Below, one piece after another: positions 35,467 to 48,727 of a stretch of 64,000 nucleotides of DNA. This DNA is from Cymodocea nodosa (lineage: Eukaryota; Streptophyta; Magnoliopsida; Alismatales; Cymodoceaceae). The DNA is taken from the NCBI GenBank assembly GCA_036874045.1, contig JAZBRI010000010.1:4980001-5044000 (forward strand), in the 5' to 3' direction. The translations under genes were made by a program, and so were the position numbers. Positions within the stretch are counted from its first letter, which is position 1, and the number at the start of each line of letters is the position of its first letter. The notes beneath the pieces are model-generated. The model was not told the DNA's origin. It saw nothing but the letters and a program-made list of their open reading frames with translations, and did no database searches.

Positions 35467-38400
35467 GAATTACTTTCGTAAACAAATATGTTCCAATCAC
35501 ATTGTCGAAGTCAAATGTGGAGTCCCTTTCAATAAAGTGCTACACGAGTAGTGCAACATTACAATGTTTTATTTGCACAATAATGTCGTAACAATCATGT
35601 TGCAATTTTTAATTCCGTCAATGAATATTTTTCTCTTGTTGCAACAAGTTCAATTTTACTTTTCTACATATTTGAGTAATACGGTGAGAACTTCAAATGA
35701 ATGTTGTAACCAACAACTTTGGCACAAGGCATCGACAACTTAAGAAATTTTTTTGAAAATCCATTCAACTTGTGACATTCGATGCTTGCACGTACGACAA
35801 CATTCAAGCGTAACTGACTTACACTTTCTCTTCCAATTTTCATTTCAAATCACCTATACCAAACTTCGTCCTCCAACCATTTCATCCGCTAGCATACACC
35901 TCAATTTTCTTATATTTTCAATAGAAGGTAACCCTATTCTGCTTCCAAATGTTGTTGAATTTCTTGGTGCTGGTAATGAATATTTTAAATTATAATGTGA
36001 TTTTAGTTTGTAATCGAAACTATTCCCCATCAATATGTTTCGAGAGTTTATTCCATAGATTCACACGATCACTCAGTATTTCAATATTTTCCCAAGTTTA
36101 AGTTTTTCAACAACTTATCGAATGCTGCTTCGTCGCCAATTTTGAAGCAATAGATCTCTTCTTAACAATTTTAAAATTTAGAAGTAATTGCAGCCTTCAA
36201 AGTGAAGTATTTCTAGAAAACTTAGTTGCGGGGAATTCTCTTGTGTAGCATCCAACTACAGAAATTGCTAGATTAACTGTCATATTTAGTACACTTTCTA
36301 TGCTACCCATTGAGTATTAGTTGATAATTTTTGTTTTAAAGGCCTTAAGATATGCCTTTTTAAGCGAGGTAACAGTCGTAGAGTTTAATCACGACATCCA
36401 TCACGAGCCTACTATCGGCTTTTCCCCTTTCCATGTCGCAATTTTGATATTTATCTCGTCGCATACATTGTCTTGTATTAAATCAATCACAAATCTGATT
36501 TGTTTTTTAACTCTTATTTTGCCTTTGTTCAGTTTGAGGAAATGACTTACTAGACTATTACAATGTACATGGTACACTCTTGTTACTTTACCTAATTAAA
36601 ACTTTGACAACTCCAACATTATTATTCTTCCTAAACCACAAATGAGTCATGACATCAATTGTTCGAGGTTGAGGTGCTAATACGTAAATTTCCACCAAAG
36701 TTAACGTGACGCAGAGTAACAAAAACTAAATTTTCAGATTCAATTAAGCTAAGGTTAACTATTTCTTAAATAGGAAGGTTTTCTCCAACATTTCTTTTCT
36801 TCATCCCTAAACCACAACGTTCAATCTAGTCACAACACTACTTTAGTTGTAGAGCATCAAGTCTCTTGTTGCACCTACTATTCATTGTCTACAAAATTTG
36901 TGGGAAAGAAAGAAAACGAAGAAGATGGTGAAAAAAGGGATGATGCATATGCATGACATTGTGTTCTTCCCCACTGTTCGTTTGACTTTCTTCAATCTTG
37001 TGTCGTAAAAGGAGGATTGTGGCACCCATTGTTTTTCACCATCATTATCTTAAATCCTGAAAGGAAATATAAAAACAAAAATGATGTGATTTAGGTGGGC
37101 ACAGAATGAGTTGTCCACTTCTCTTTCCACTTTTGTTTTATGCAATAGAAGGCACCCATGGGGTTGTCTTCCTGCCAGTCTTCTTCATCATTTCCTTTTA
37201 GATCGCTTGACTATAATAGGATAATATGTACAAATGTAATAATTTATGCAGAGCATGTCGCACTAATATTTATGTACGATGAGGAAAATCCTTGAATTTC
37301 GTATGTACTGAGATGTGGGTACAAAAAATTTGAAATGGCAATTTAGACTTATATGATAATAGATATTTGTCCAATCTATTATTTCCTAAAGTGCCCCTTC
37401 GGATATGTGACACACATAAATTTGCATAGACTTTTAAATTATCAGATATGCAAAGACATATACTTAAACTATCTAAGATATTGAAATACTCATTGTTAGG
37501 TGTATAAAATGTCCAAATATGGCATGCAGCATTTAGGGACAAATTTTCTAAACATACTTACGATTTTCTTTCTAAGCCGAATCACACAAAAACATTTTGG
37601 ACTTTTCTTGATAAACAACAAAATTAAATATATCAGATCGTCTTTTATGTATTTTAATGTAACTAACATGATGCAAAGGAGACATCCTTCTTTTCAGGTA
37701 GTAAGGCAAGAAATTAATGATAAATTGTTTGGATTTGTTCAAACACAAAGAACTGTAGGAGAAAACCCAAGTAAAATGTAGTGGCACATTCCCACACAAC
37801 TCTCAACATTACTTTTCAAGTTACATAAATAAAATTGTGTGGTTGTGGAAATGCGTGATGAATTCCATGGTGTCCTCCATGTTTTCATTCACTTTTGGAA
37901 CCAACATTGCAATAAGAACCGCTTATAGGTATAAAGGTGACGACATCTTCAGGGTTGAGATCAAGATCTTGCTGTGAGATTCCATCTTAACTTCGAAAAA
38001 ATCCTTCATGATGATGTCACAACTCCTATCTCCTCTCAACAAAATTGTACTACTCCTGGTTTTAATTTACCGTTTGGCTCTCCCTAACTAAAAAGATTTG
38101 ACCTACATTGAAATGTAAATTTCCTCAAAGTGTATAATAAATTAAATCGATGATTAGAACCAATATTAAAAATAATTCTAGCAACATAGATGCTACCACG
38201 ATCTTTATTGATTGTTTAATAGTTATCGTGTTGAGTAGACAGATGAAGCATCGTGCAATCCAAGACTACATTATAATGATTACTTAAAAATTAAACAACA
38301 AAAAACAAATTGGATGTTTGGAAACGATTCTTAAAACTCGATCAAATCCAATTAAAATAGTGAAATTCCTGATGTTATATTTCACTATAAATACGTGCCC

Positions 38401-38469
38401 TTTATTTGTCCCTTTCAACGAAAAGGAAAATACTGTGTACCATTCATTCAAGTCTATAGATTCACTAAC

Positions 38470-38781
38470 ATGGCAAACCCTAAGGCGATCCTTCTCGTTC
38501 TCATGGTTGTGCTTTGCATAGGCATGACCATGGGTGCTCGTAGTTTGGAGGTGGGGGGTGAAGGAGGTGGCAGTGGGGGAGGACGAGCAAGAGCTTCTGA
38601 TGGTGCATCTGCTGCGGGATTTGGATTTGGAGGTGGACGTGGGGGTGGGTATGACGACAATGGGAACTGGGTAGGAGGTGGTGGGAGAGGTGGTGGTGGT
38701 GGCTTGGTAACTTCAATACCTGGAGGTAGAGGAGCTGCTCGTGGTGGTGGTGATGGATGGGGTGAAGGATGGAAGCCTTGA
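38470..38781 (+). CDS. Secreted glycine-rich protein, copy 12
   Basis: Lies in unit 12 (37571-40885), with TATA at 38386 and AATAAA at 38846. The protein is identical to copy 1, and no unit-specific variant was seen. Confidence 0.88.
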   Translation: MANPKAILLVLMVVLCIGMTMGARSLEVGGEGGGSGGGRARASDGASAAGFGFGGGRGGGYDDNGNWVGGGGRGGGGGLVTSIPGGRGAARGGGDGWGEGWKP

Positions 38782-41700
38782 GAATTACTTTCGTAAACAA
38801 ATATGTTCCAATCACATTGTCGAAGTCAAATGTGGAGTCCCTTTCAATAAAGTGCTACACGAGTAGTGCAACATTACAATGTTTTATTTGCACAATAATG
38901 TCGTAACAATCATGTTGCAATTTTTAATTCCGTCAATGAATATTTTTCTCTTGTTGCAACAAGTTCAATTTTACTTTTCTACATATTTGAGTAATACGGT
39001 GAGAACTTCAAATGAATGTTGTAACCAACAACTTTGGCACAAGGCATCGACAACTTAAGAAATTTTTTTGAAAATCCATTCAACTTGTGACATTCGATGC
39101 TTGCACGTACGACAACATTCAAGCGTAACTGACTTACACTTTCTCTTCCAATTTTCATTTCAAATCACCTATACCAAACTTCGTCCTCCAACCATTTCAT
39201 CCGCTAGCATACACCTCAATTTTCTTATATTTTCAATAGAAGGTAACCCTATTCTGCTTCCAAATGTTGTTGAATTTCTTGGTGCTGGTAATGAATATTT
39301 TAAATTATAATGTGATTTTAGTTTGTAATCGAAACTATTCCCCATCAATATGTTTCGAGAGTTTATTCCATAGATTCACACGATCACTCAGTATTTCAAT
39401 ATTTTCCCAAGTTTAAGTTTTTCAACAACTTATCGAATGCTGCTTCGTCGCCAATTTTGAAGCAATAGATCTCTTCTTAACAATTTTAAAATTTAGAAGT
39501 AATTGCAGCCTTCAAAGTGAAGTATTTCTAGAAAACTTAGTTGCGGGGAATTCTCTTGTGTAGCATCCAACTACAGAAATTGCTAGATTAACTGTCATAT
39601 TTAGTACACTTTCTATGCTACCCATTGAGTATTAGTTGATAATTTTTGTTTTAAAGGCCTTAAGATATGCCTTTTTAAGCGAGGTAACAGTCGTAGAGTT
39701 TAATCACGACATCCATCACGAGCCTACTATCGGCTTTTCCCCTTTCCATGTCGCAATTTTGATATTTATCTCGTCGCATACATTGTCTTGTATTAAATCA
39801 ATCACAAATCTGATTTGTTTTTTAACTCTTATTTTGCCTTTGTTCAGTTTGAGGAAATGACTTACTAGACTATTACAATGTACATGGTACACTCTTGTTA
39901 CTTTACCTAATTAAAACTTTGACAACTCCAACATTATTATTCTTCCTAAACCACAAATGAGTCATGACATCAATTGTTCGAGGTTGAGGTGCTAATACGT
40001 AAATTTCCACCAAAGTTAACGTGACGCAGAGTAACAAAAACTAAATTTTCAGATTCAATTAAGCTAAGGTTAACTATTTCTTAAATAGGAAGGTTTTCTC
40101 CAACATTTCTTTTCTTCATCCCTAAACCACAACGTTCAATCTAGTCACAACACTACTTTAGTTGTAGAGCATCAAGTCTCTTGTTGCACCTACTATTCAT
40201 TGTCTACAAAATTTGTGGGAAAGAAAGAAAACGAAGAAGATGGTGAAAAAAGGGATGATGCATATGCATGACATTGTGTTCTTCCCCACTGTTCGTTTGA
40301 CTTTCTTCAATCTTGTGTCGTAAAAGGAGGATTGTGGCACCCATTGTTTTTCACCATCATTATCTTAAATCCTGAAAGGAAATATAAAAACAAAAATGAT
40401 GTGATTTAGGTGGGCACAGAATGAGTTGTCCACTTCTCTTTCCACTTTTGTTTTATGCAATAGAAGGCACCCATGGGGTTGTCTTCCTGCCAGTCTTCTT
40501 CATCATTTCCTTTTAGATCGCTTGACTATAATAGGATAATATGTACAAATGTAATAATTTATGCAGAGCATGTCGCACTAATATTTATGTACGATGAGGA
40601 AAATCCTTGAATTTCGTATGTACTGAGATGTGGGTACAAAAAATTTGAAATGGCAATTTAGACTTATATGATAATAGATATTTGTCCAATCTATTATTTC
40701 CTAAAGTGCCCCTTCGGATATGTGACACACATAAATTTGCATAGACTTTTAAATTATCAGATATGCAAAGACATATACTTAAACTATCTAAGATATTGAA
40801 ATACTCATTGTTAGGTGTATAAAATGTCCAAATATGGCATGCAGCATTTAGGGACAAATTTTCTAAACATACTTACGATTTTCTTTCTAAGCCGAATCAC
40901 ACAAAAACATTTTGGACTTTTCTTGATAAACAACAAAATTAAATATATCAGATCGTCTTTTATGTATTTTAATGTAACTAACATGATGCAAAGGAGACAT
41001 CCTTCTTTTCAGGTAGTAAGGCAAGAAATTAATGATAAATTGTTTGGATTTGTTCAAACACAAAGAACTGTAGGAGAAAACCCAAGTAAAATGTAGTGGC
41101 ACATTCCCACACAACTCTCAACATTACTTTTCAAGTTACATAAATAAAATTGTGTGGTTGTGGAAATGCGTGATGAATTCCATGGTGTCCTCCATGTTTT
41201 CATTCACTTTTGGAACCAACATTGCAATAAGAACCGCTTATAGGTATAAAGGTGACGACATCTTCAGGGTTGAGATCAAGATCTTGCTGTGAGATTCCAT
41301 CTTAACTTCGAAAAAATCCTTCATGATGATGTCACAACTCCTATCTCCTCTCAACAAAATTGTACTACTCCTGGTTTTAATTTACCGTTTGGCTCTCCCT
41401 AACTAAAAAGATTTGACCTACATTGAAATGTAAATTTCCTCAAAGTGTATAATAAATTAAATCGATGATTAGAACCAATATTAAAAATAATTCTAGCAAC
41501 ATAGATGCTACCACGATCTTTATTGATTGTTTAATAGTTATCGTGTTGAGTAGACAGATGAAGCATCGTGCAATCCAAGACTACATTATAATGATTACTT
41601 AAAAATTAAACAACAAAAAACAAATTGGATGTTTGGAAACGATTCTTAAAACTCGATCAAATCCAATTAAAATAGTGAAATTCCTGATGTTATATTTCAC

Positions 41701-41784
41701 TATAAATACGTGCCCTTTATTTGTCCCTTTCAACGAAAAGGAAAATACTGTGTACCATTCATTCAAGTCTATAGATTCACTAAC

Positions 41785-42096
41785 ATGGCAAACCCTAAGG
41801 CGATCCTTCTCGTTCTCATGGTTGTGCTTTGCATAGGCATGACCATGGGTGCTCGTAGTTTGGAGGTGGGGGGTGAAGGAGGTGGCAGTGGGGGAGGACG
41901 AGCAAGAGCTTCTGATGGTGCATCTGCTGCGGGATTTGGATTTGGAGGTGGACGTGGGGGTGGGTATGACGACAATGGGAACTGGGTAGGAGGTGGTGGG
42001 AGAGGTGGTGGTGGTGGCTTGGTAACTTCAATACCTGGAGGTAGAGGAGCTGCTCGTGGTGGTGGTGATGGATGGGGTGAAGGATGGAAGCCTTGA
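41785..42096 (+). CDS. Secreted glycine-rich protein, copy 13
   Basis: Lies in unit 13 (40886-44201, 3,316 bp), with TATA at 41701 and AATAAA at 42161. The gene is identical to copy 1. The unit carries a T insertion at 42998, about 0.9 kb past the stop codon and outside the transcript. Confidence 0.88.
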   Translation: MANPKAILLVLMVVLCIGMTMGARSLEVGGEGGGSGGGRARASDGASAAGFGFGGGRGGGYDDNGNWVGGGGRGGGGGLVTSIPGGRGAARGGGDGWGEGWKP

Positions 42097-42997
42097 GAAT
42101 TACTTTCGTAAACAAATATGTTCCAATCACATTGTCGAAGTCAAATGTGGAGTCCCTTTCAATAAAGTGCTACACGAGTAGTGCAACATTACAATGTTTT
42201 ATTTGCACAATAATGTCGTAACAATCATGTTGCAATTTTTAATTCCGTCAATGAATATTTTTCTCTTGTTGCAACAAGTTCAATTTTACTTTTCTACATA
42301 TTTGAGTAATACGGTGAGAACTTCAAATGAATGTTGTAACCAACAACTTTGGCACAAGGCATCGACAACTTAAGAAATTTTTTTGAAAATCCATTCAACT
42401 TGTGACATTCGATGCTTGCACGTACGACAACATTCAAGCGTAACTGACTTACACTTTCTCTTCCAATTTTCATTTCAAATCACCTATACCAAACTTCGTC
42501 CTCCAACCATTTCATCCGCTAGCATACACCTCAATTTTCTTATATTTTCAATAGAAGGTAACCCTATTCTGCTTCCAAATGTTGTTGAATTTCTTGGTGC
42601 TGGTAATGAATATTTTAAATTATAATGTGATTTTAGTTTGTAATCGAAACTATTCCCCATCAATATGTTTCGAGAGTTTATTCCATAGATTCACACGATC
42701 ACTCAGTATTTCAATATTTTCCCAAGTTTAAGTTTTTCAACAACTTATCGAATGCTGCTTCGTCGCCAATTTTGAAGCAATAGATCTCTTCTTAACAATT
42801 TTAAAATTTAGAAGTAATTGCAGCCTTCAAAGTGAAGTATTTCTAGAAAACTTAGTTGCGGGGAATTCTCTTGTGTAGCATCCAACTACAGAAATTGCTA
42901 GATTAACTGTCATATTTAGTACACTTTCTATGCTACCCATTGAGTATTAGTTGATAATTTTTGTTTTAAAGGCCTTAAGATATGCCTTTTTAAGCGA

Positions 42998-42998
42998 T
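42998..42998. other. One-base T insertion, unit 13
   Basis: GCGATGGTAAC here replaces GCGAGGTAAC of the other units, making this unit 3,316 bp. It breaks the 74-codon ATG-less frame found at 3171-3395 in unit 1. The same insertion is at 56259 in unit 17. Confidence 0.95.
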
Positions 42999-45100
42999 GG
43001 TAACAGTCGTAGAGTTTAATCACGACATCCATCACGAGCCTACTATCGGCTTTTCCCCTTTCCATGTCGCAATTTTGATATTTATCTCGTCGCATACATT
43101 GTCTTGTATTAAATCAATCACAAATCTGATTTGTTTTTTAACTCTTATTTTGCCTTTGTTCAGTTTGAGGAAATGACTTACTAGACTATTACAATGTACA
43201 TGGTACACTCTTGTTACTTTACCTAATTAAAACTTTGACAACTCCAACATTATTATTCTTCCTAAACCACAAATGAGTCATGACATCAATTGTTCGAGGT
43301 TGAGGTGCTAATACGTAAATTTCCACCAAAGTTAACGTGACGCAGAGTAACAAAAACTAAATTTTCAGATTCAATTAAGCTAAGGTTAACTATTTCTTAA
43401 ATAGGAAGGTTTTCTCCAACATTTCTTTTCTTCATCCCTAAACCACAACGTTCAATCTAGTCACAACACTACTTTAGTTGTAGAGCATCAAGTCTCTTGT
43501 TGCACCTACTATTCATTGTCTACAAAATTTGTGGGAAAGAAAGAAAACGAAGAAGATGGTGAAAAAAGGGATGATGCATATGCATGACATTGTGTTCTTC
43601 CCCACTGTTCGTTTGACTTTCTTCAATCTTGTGTCGTAAAAGGAGGATTGTGGCACCCATTGTTTTTCACCATCATTATCTTAAATCCTGAAAGGAAATA
43701 TAAAAACAAAAATGATGTGATTTAGGTGGGCACAGAATGAGTTGTCCACTTCTCTTTCCACTTTTGTTTTATGCAATAGAAGGCACCCATGGGGTTGTCT
43801 TCCTGCCAGTCTTCTTCATCATTTCCTTTTAGATCGCTTGACTATAATAGGATAATATGTACAAATGTAATAATTTATGCAGAGCATGTCGCACTAATAT
43901 TTATGTACGATGAGGAAAATCCTTGAATTTCGTATGTACTGAGATGTGGGTACAAAAAATTTGAAATGGCAATTTAGACTTATATGATAATAGATATTTG
44001 TCCAATCTATTATTTCCTAAAGTGCCCCTTCGGATATGTGACACACATAAATTTGCATAGACTTTTAAATTATCAGATATGCAAAGACATATACTTAAAC
44101 TATCTAAGATATTGAAATACTCATTGTTAGGTGTATAAAATGTCCAAATATGGCATGCAGCATTTAGGGACAAATTTTCTAAACATACTTACGATTTTCT
44201 TTCTAAGCCGAATCACACAAAAACATTTTGGACTTTTCTTGATAAACAACAAAATTAAATATATCAGATCGTCTTTTATGTATTTTAATGTAACTAACAT
44301 GATGCAAAGGAGACATCCTTCTTTTCAGGTAGTAAGGCAAGAAATTAATGATAAATTGTTTGGATTTGTTCAAACACAAAGAACTGTAGGAGAAAACCCA
44401 AGTAAAATGTAGTGGCACATTCCCACACAACTCTCAACATTACTTTTCAAGTTACATAAATAAAATTGTGTGGTTGTGGAAATGCGTGATGAATTCCATG
44501 GTGTCCTCCATGTTTTCATTCACTTTTGGAACCAACATTGCAATAAGAACCGCTTATAGGTATAAAGGTGACGACATCTTCAGGGTTGAGATCAAGATCT
44601 TGCTGTGAGATTCCATCTTAACTTCGAAAAAATCCTTCATGATGATGTCACAACTCCTATCTCCTCTCAACAAAATTGTACTACTCCTGGTTTTAATTTA
44701 CCGTTTGGCTCTCCCTAACTAAAAAGATTTGACCTACATTGAAATGTAAATTTCCTCAAAGTGTATAATAAATTAAATCGATGATTAGAACCAATATTAA
44801 AAATAATTCTAGCAACATAGATGCTACCACGATCTTTATTGATTGTTTAATAGTTATCGTGTTGAGTAGACAGATGAAGCATCGTGCAATCCAAGACTAC
44901 ATTATAATGATTACTTAAAAATTAAACAACAAAAAACAAATTGGATGTTTGGAAACGATTCTTAAAACTCGATCAAATCCAATTAAAATAGTGAAATTCC
45001 TGATGTTATATTTCACTATAAATACGTGCCCTTTATTTGTCCCTTTCAACGAAAAGGAAAATACTGTGTACCATTCATTCAAGTCTATAGATTCACTAAC

Positions 45101-45412
45101 ATGGCAAACCCTAAGGCGATCCTTCTCGTTCTCATGGTTGTGCTTTGCATAGGCATGACCATGGGTGCTCGTAGTTTGGAGGTGGGGGGTGAAGGAGGTG
45201 GCAGTGGGGGAGGACGAGCAAGAGCTTCTGATGGTGCATCTGCTGCGGGATTTGGATTTGGAGGTGGACGTGGGGGTGGGTATGACGACAATGGGAACTG
45301 GGTAGGAGGTGGTGGGAGAGGTGGTGGTGGTGGCTTGGTAACTTCAATACCTGGAGGTAGAGGAGCTGCTCGTGGTGGTGGTGATGGATGGGGTGAAGGA
45401 TGGAAGCCTTGA
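45101..45412 (+). CDS. Secreted glycine-rich protein, copy 14
   Basis: Lies in unit 14 (44202-47516), with TATA at 45017 and AATAAA at 45477. The protein is identical to copy 1. The spacer lacks the insertion of the unit before it. Confidence 0.88.
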   Translation: MANPKAILLVLMVVLCIGMTMGARSLEVGGEGGGSGGGRARASDGASAAGFGFGGGRGGGYDDNGNWVGGGGRGGGGGLVTSIPGGRGAARGGGDGWGEGWKP

Positions 45413-48400
45413 GAATTACTTTCGTAAACAAATATGTTCCAATCACATTGTCGAAGTCAAATGTGGAGTCCCTTTCAATAAAGTGCTACACGAGTAGTGC
45501 AACATTACAATGTTTTATTTGCACAATAATGTCGTAACAATCATGTTGCAATTTTTAATTCCGTCAATGAATATTTTTCTCTTGTTGCAACAAGTTCAAT
45601 TTTACTTTTCTACATATTTGAGTAATACGGTGAGAACTTCAAATGAATGTTGTAACCAACAACTTTGGCACAAGGCATCGACAACTTAAGAAATTTTTTT
45701 GAAAATCCATTCAACTTGTGACATTCGATGCTTGCACGTACGACAACATTCAAGCGTAACTGACTTACACTTTCTCTTCCAATTTTCATTTCAAATCACC
45801 TATACCAAACTTCGTCCTCCAACCATTTCATCCGCTAGCATACACCTCAATTTTCTTATATTTTCAATAGAAGGTAACCCTATTCTGCTTCCAAATGTTG
45901 TTGAATTTCTTGGTGCTGGTAATGAATATTTTAAATTATAATGTGATTTTAGTTTGTAATCGAAACTATTCCCCATCAATATGTTTCGAGAGTTTATTCC
46001 ATAGATTCACACGATCACTCAGTATTTCAATATTTTCCCAAGTTTAAGTTTTTCAACAACTTATCGAATGCTGCTTCGTCGCCAATTTTGAAGCAATAGA
46101 TCTCTTCTTAACAATTTTAAAATTTAGAAGTAATTGCAGCCTTCAAAGTGAAGTATTTCTAGAAAACTTAGTTGCGGGGAATTCTCTTGTGTAGCATCCA
46201 ACTACAGAAATTGCTAGATTAACTGTCATATTTAGTACACTTTCTATGCTACCCATTGAGTATTAGTTGATAATTTTTGTTTTAAAGGCCTTAAGATATG
46301 CCTTTTTAAGCGAGGTAACAGTCGTAGAGTTTAATCACGACATCCATCACGAGCCTACTATCGGCTTTTCCCCTTTCCATGTCGCAATTTTGATATTTAT
46401 CTCGTCGCATACATTGTCTTGTATTAAATCAATCACAAATCTGATTTGTTTTTTAACTCTTATTTTGCCTTTGTTCAGTTTGAGGAAATGACTTACTAGA
46501 CTATTACAATGTACATGGTACACTCTTGTTACTTTACCTAATTAAAACTTTGACAACTCCAACATTATTATTCTTCCTAAACCACAAATGAGTCATGACA
46601 TCAATTGTTCGAGGTTGAGGTGCTAATACGTAAATTTCCACCAAAGTTAACGTGACGCAGAGTAACAAAAACTAAATTTTCAGATTCAATTAAGCTAAGG
46701 TTAACTATTTCTTAAATAGGAAGGTTTTCTCCAACATTTCTTTTCTTCATCCCTAAACCACAACGTTCAATCTAGTCACAACACTACTTTAGTTGTAGAG
46801 CATCAAGTCTCTTGTTGCACCTACTATTCATTGTCTACAAAATTTGTGGGAAAGAAAGAAAACGAAGAAGATGGTGAAAAAAGGGATGATGCATATGCAT
46901 GACATTGTGTTCTTCCCCACTGTTCGTTTGACTTTCTTCAATCTTGTGTCGTAAAAGGAGGATTGTGGCACCCATTGTTTTTCACCATCATTATCTTAAA
47001 TCCTGAAAGGAAATATAAAAACAAAAATGATGTGATTTAGGTGGGCACAGAATGAGTTGTCCACTTCTCTTTCCACTTTTGTTTTATGCAATAGAAGGCA
47101 CCCATGGGGTTGTCTTCCTGCCAGTCTTCTTCATCATTTCCTTTTAGATCGCTTGACTATAATAGGATAATATGTACAAATGTAATAATTTATGCAGAGC
47201 ATGTCGCACTAATATTTATGTACGATGAGGAAAATCCTTGAATTTCGTATGTACTGAGATGTGGGTACAAAAAATTTGAAATGGCAATTTAGACTTATAT
47301 GATAATAGATATTTGTCCAATCTATTATTTCCTAAAGTGCCCCTTCGGATATGTGACACACATAAATTTGCATAGACTTTTAAATTATCAGATATGCAAA
47401 GACATATACTTAAACTATCTAAGATATTGAAATACTCATTGTTAGGTGTATAAAATGTCCAAATATGGCATGCAGCATTTAGGGACAAATTTTCTAAACA
47501 TACTTACGATTTTCTTTCTAAGCCGAATCACACAAAAACATTTTGGACTTTTCTTGATAAACAACAAAATTAAATATATCAGATCGTCTTTTATGTATTT
47601 TAATGTAACTAACATGATGCAAAGGAGACATCCTTCTTTTCAGGTAGTAAGGCAAGAAATTAATGATAAATTGTTTGGATTTGTTCAAACACAAAGAACT
47701 GTAGGAGAAAACCCAAGTAAAATGTAGTGGCACATTCCCACACAACTCTCAACATTACTTTTCAAGTTACATAAATAAAATTGTGTGGTTGTGGAAATGC
47801 GTGATGAATTCCATGGTGTCCTCCATGTTTTCATTCACTTTTGGAACCAACATTGCAATAAGAACCGCTTATAGGTATAAAGGTGACGACATCTTCAGGG
47901 TTGAGATCAAGATCTTGCTGTGAGATTCCATCTTAACTTCGAAAAAATCCTTCATGATGATGTCACAACTCCTATCTCCTCTCAACAAAATTGTACTACT
48001 CCTGGTTTTAATTTACCGTTTGGCTCTCCCTAACTAAAAAGATTTGACCTACATTGAAATGTAAATTTCCTCAAAGTGTATAATAAATTAAATCGATGAT
48101 TAGAACCAATATTAAAAATAATTCTAGCAACATAGATGCTACCACGATCTTTATTGATTGTTTAATAGTTATCGTGTTGAGTAGACAGATGAAGCATCGT
48201 GCAATCCAAGACTACATTATAATGATTACTTAAAAATTAAACAACAAAAAACAAATTGGATGTTTGGAAACGATTCTTAAAACTCGATCAAATCCAATTA
48301 AAATAGTGAAATTCCTGATGTTATATTTCACTATAAATACGTGCCCTTTATTTGTCCCTTTCAACGAAAAGGAAAATACTGTGTACCATTCATTCAAGTC

Positions 48401-48415
48401 TATAGATTCACTAAC

Positions 48416-48727
48416 ATGGCAAACCCTAAGGCGATCCTTCTCGTTCTCATGGTTGTGCTTTGCATAGGCATGACCATGGGTGCTCGTAGTTTGGAGGTGG
48501 GGGGTGAAGGAGGTGGCAGTGGGGGAGGACGAGCAAGAGCTTCTGATGGTGCATCTGCTGCGGGATTTGGATTTGGAGGTGGACGTGGGGGTGGGTATGA
48601 CGACAATGGGAACTGGGTAGGAGGTGGTGGGAGAGGTGGTGGTGGTGGCTTGGTAACTTCAATACCTGGAGGTAGAGGAGCTGCTCGTGGTGGTGGTGAT
48701 GGATGGGGTGAAGGATGGAAGCCTTGA
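48416..48727 (+). CDS. Secreted glycine-rich protein, copy 15
   Basis: Lies in unit 15 (47517-50831), with TATA at 48332 and AATAAA at 48792. The protein is identical to copy 1, and no unit-specific variant was seen. Confidence 0.88.
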   Translation: MANPKAILLVLMVVLCIGMTMGARSLEVGGEGGGSGGGRARASDGASAAGFGFGGGRGGGYDDNGNWVGGGGRGGGGGLVTSIPGGRGAARGGGDGWGEGWKP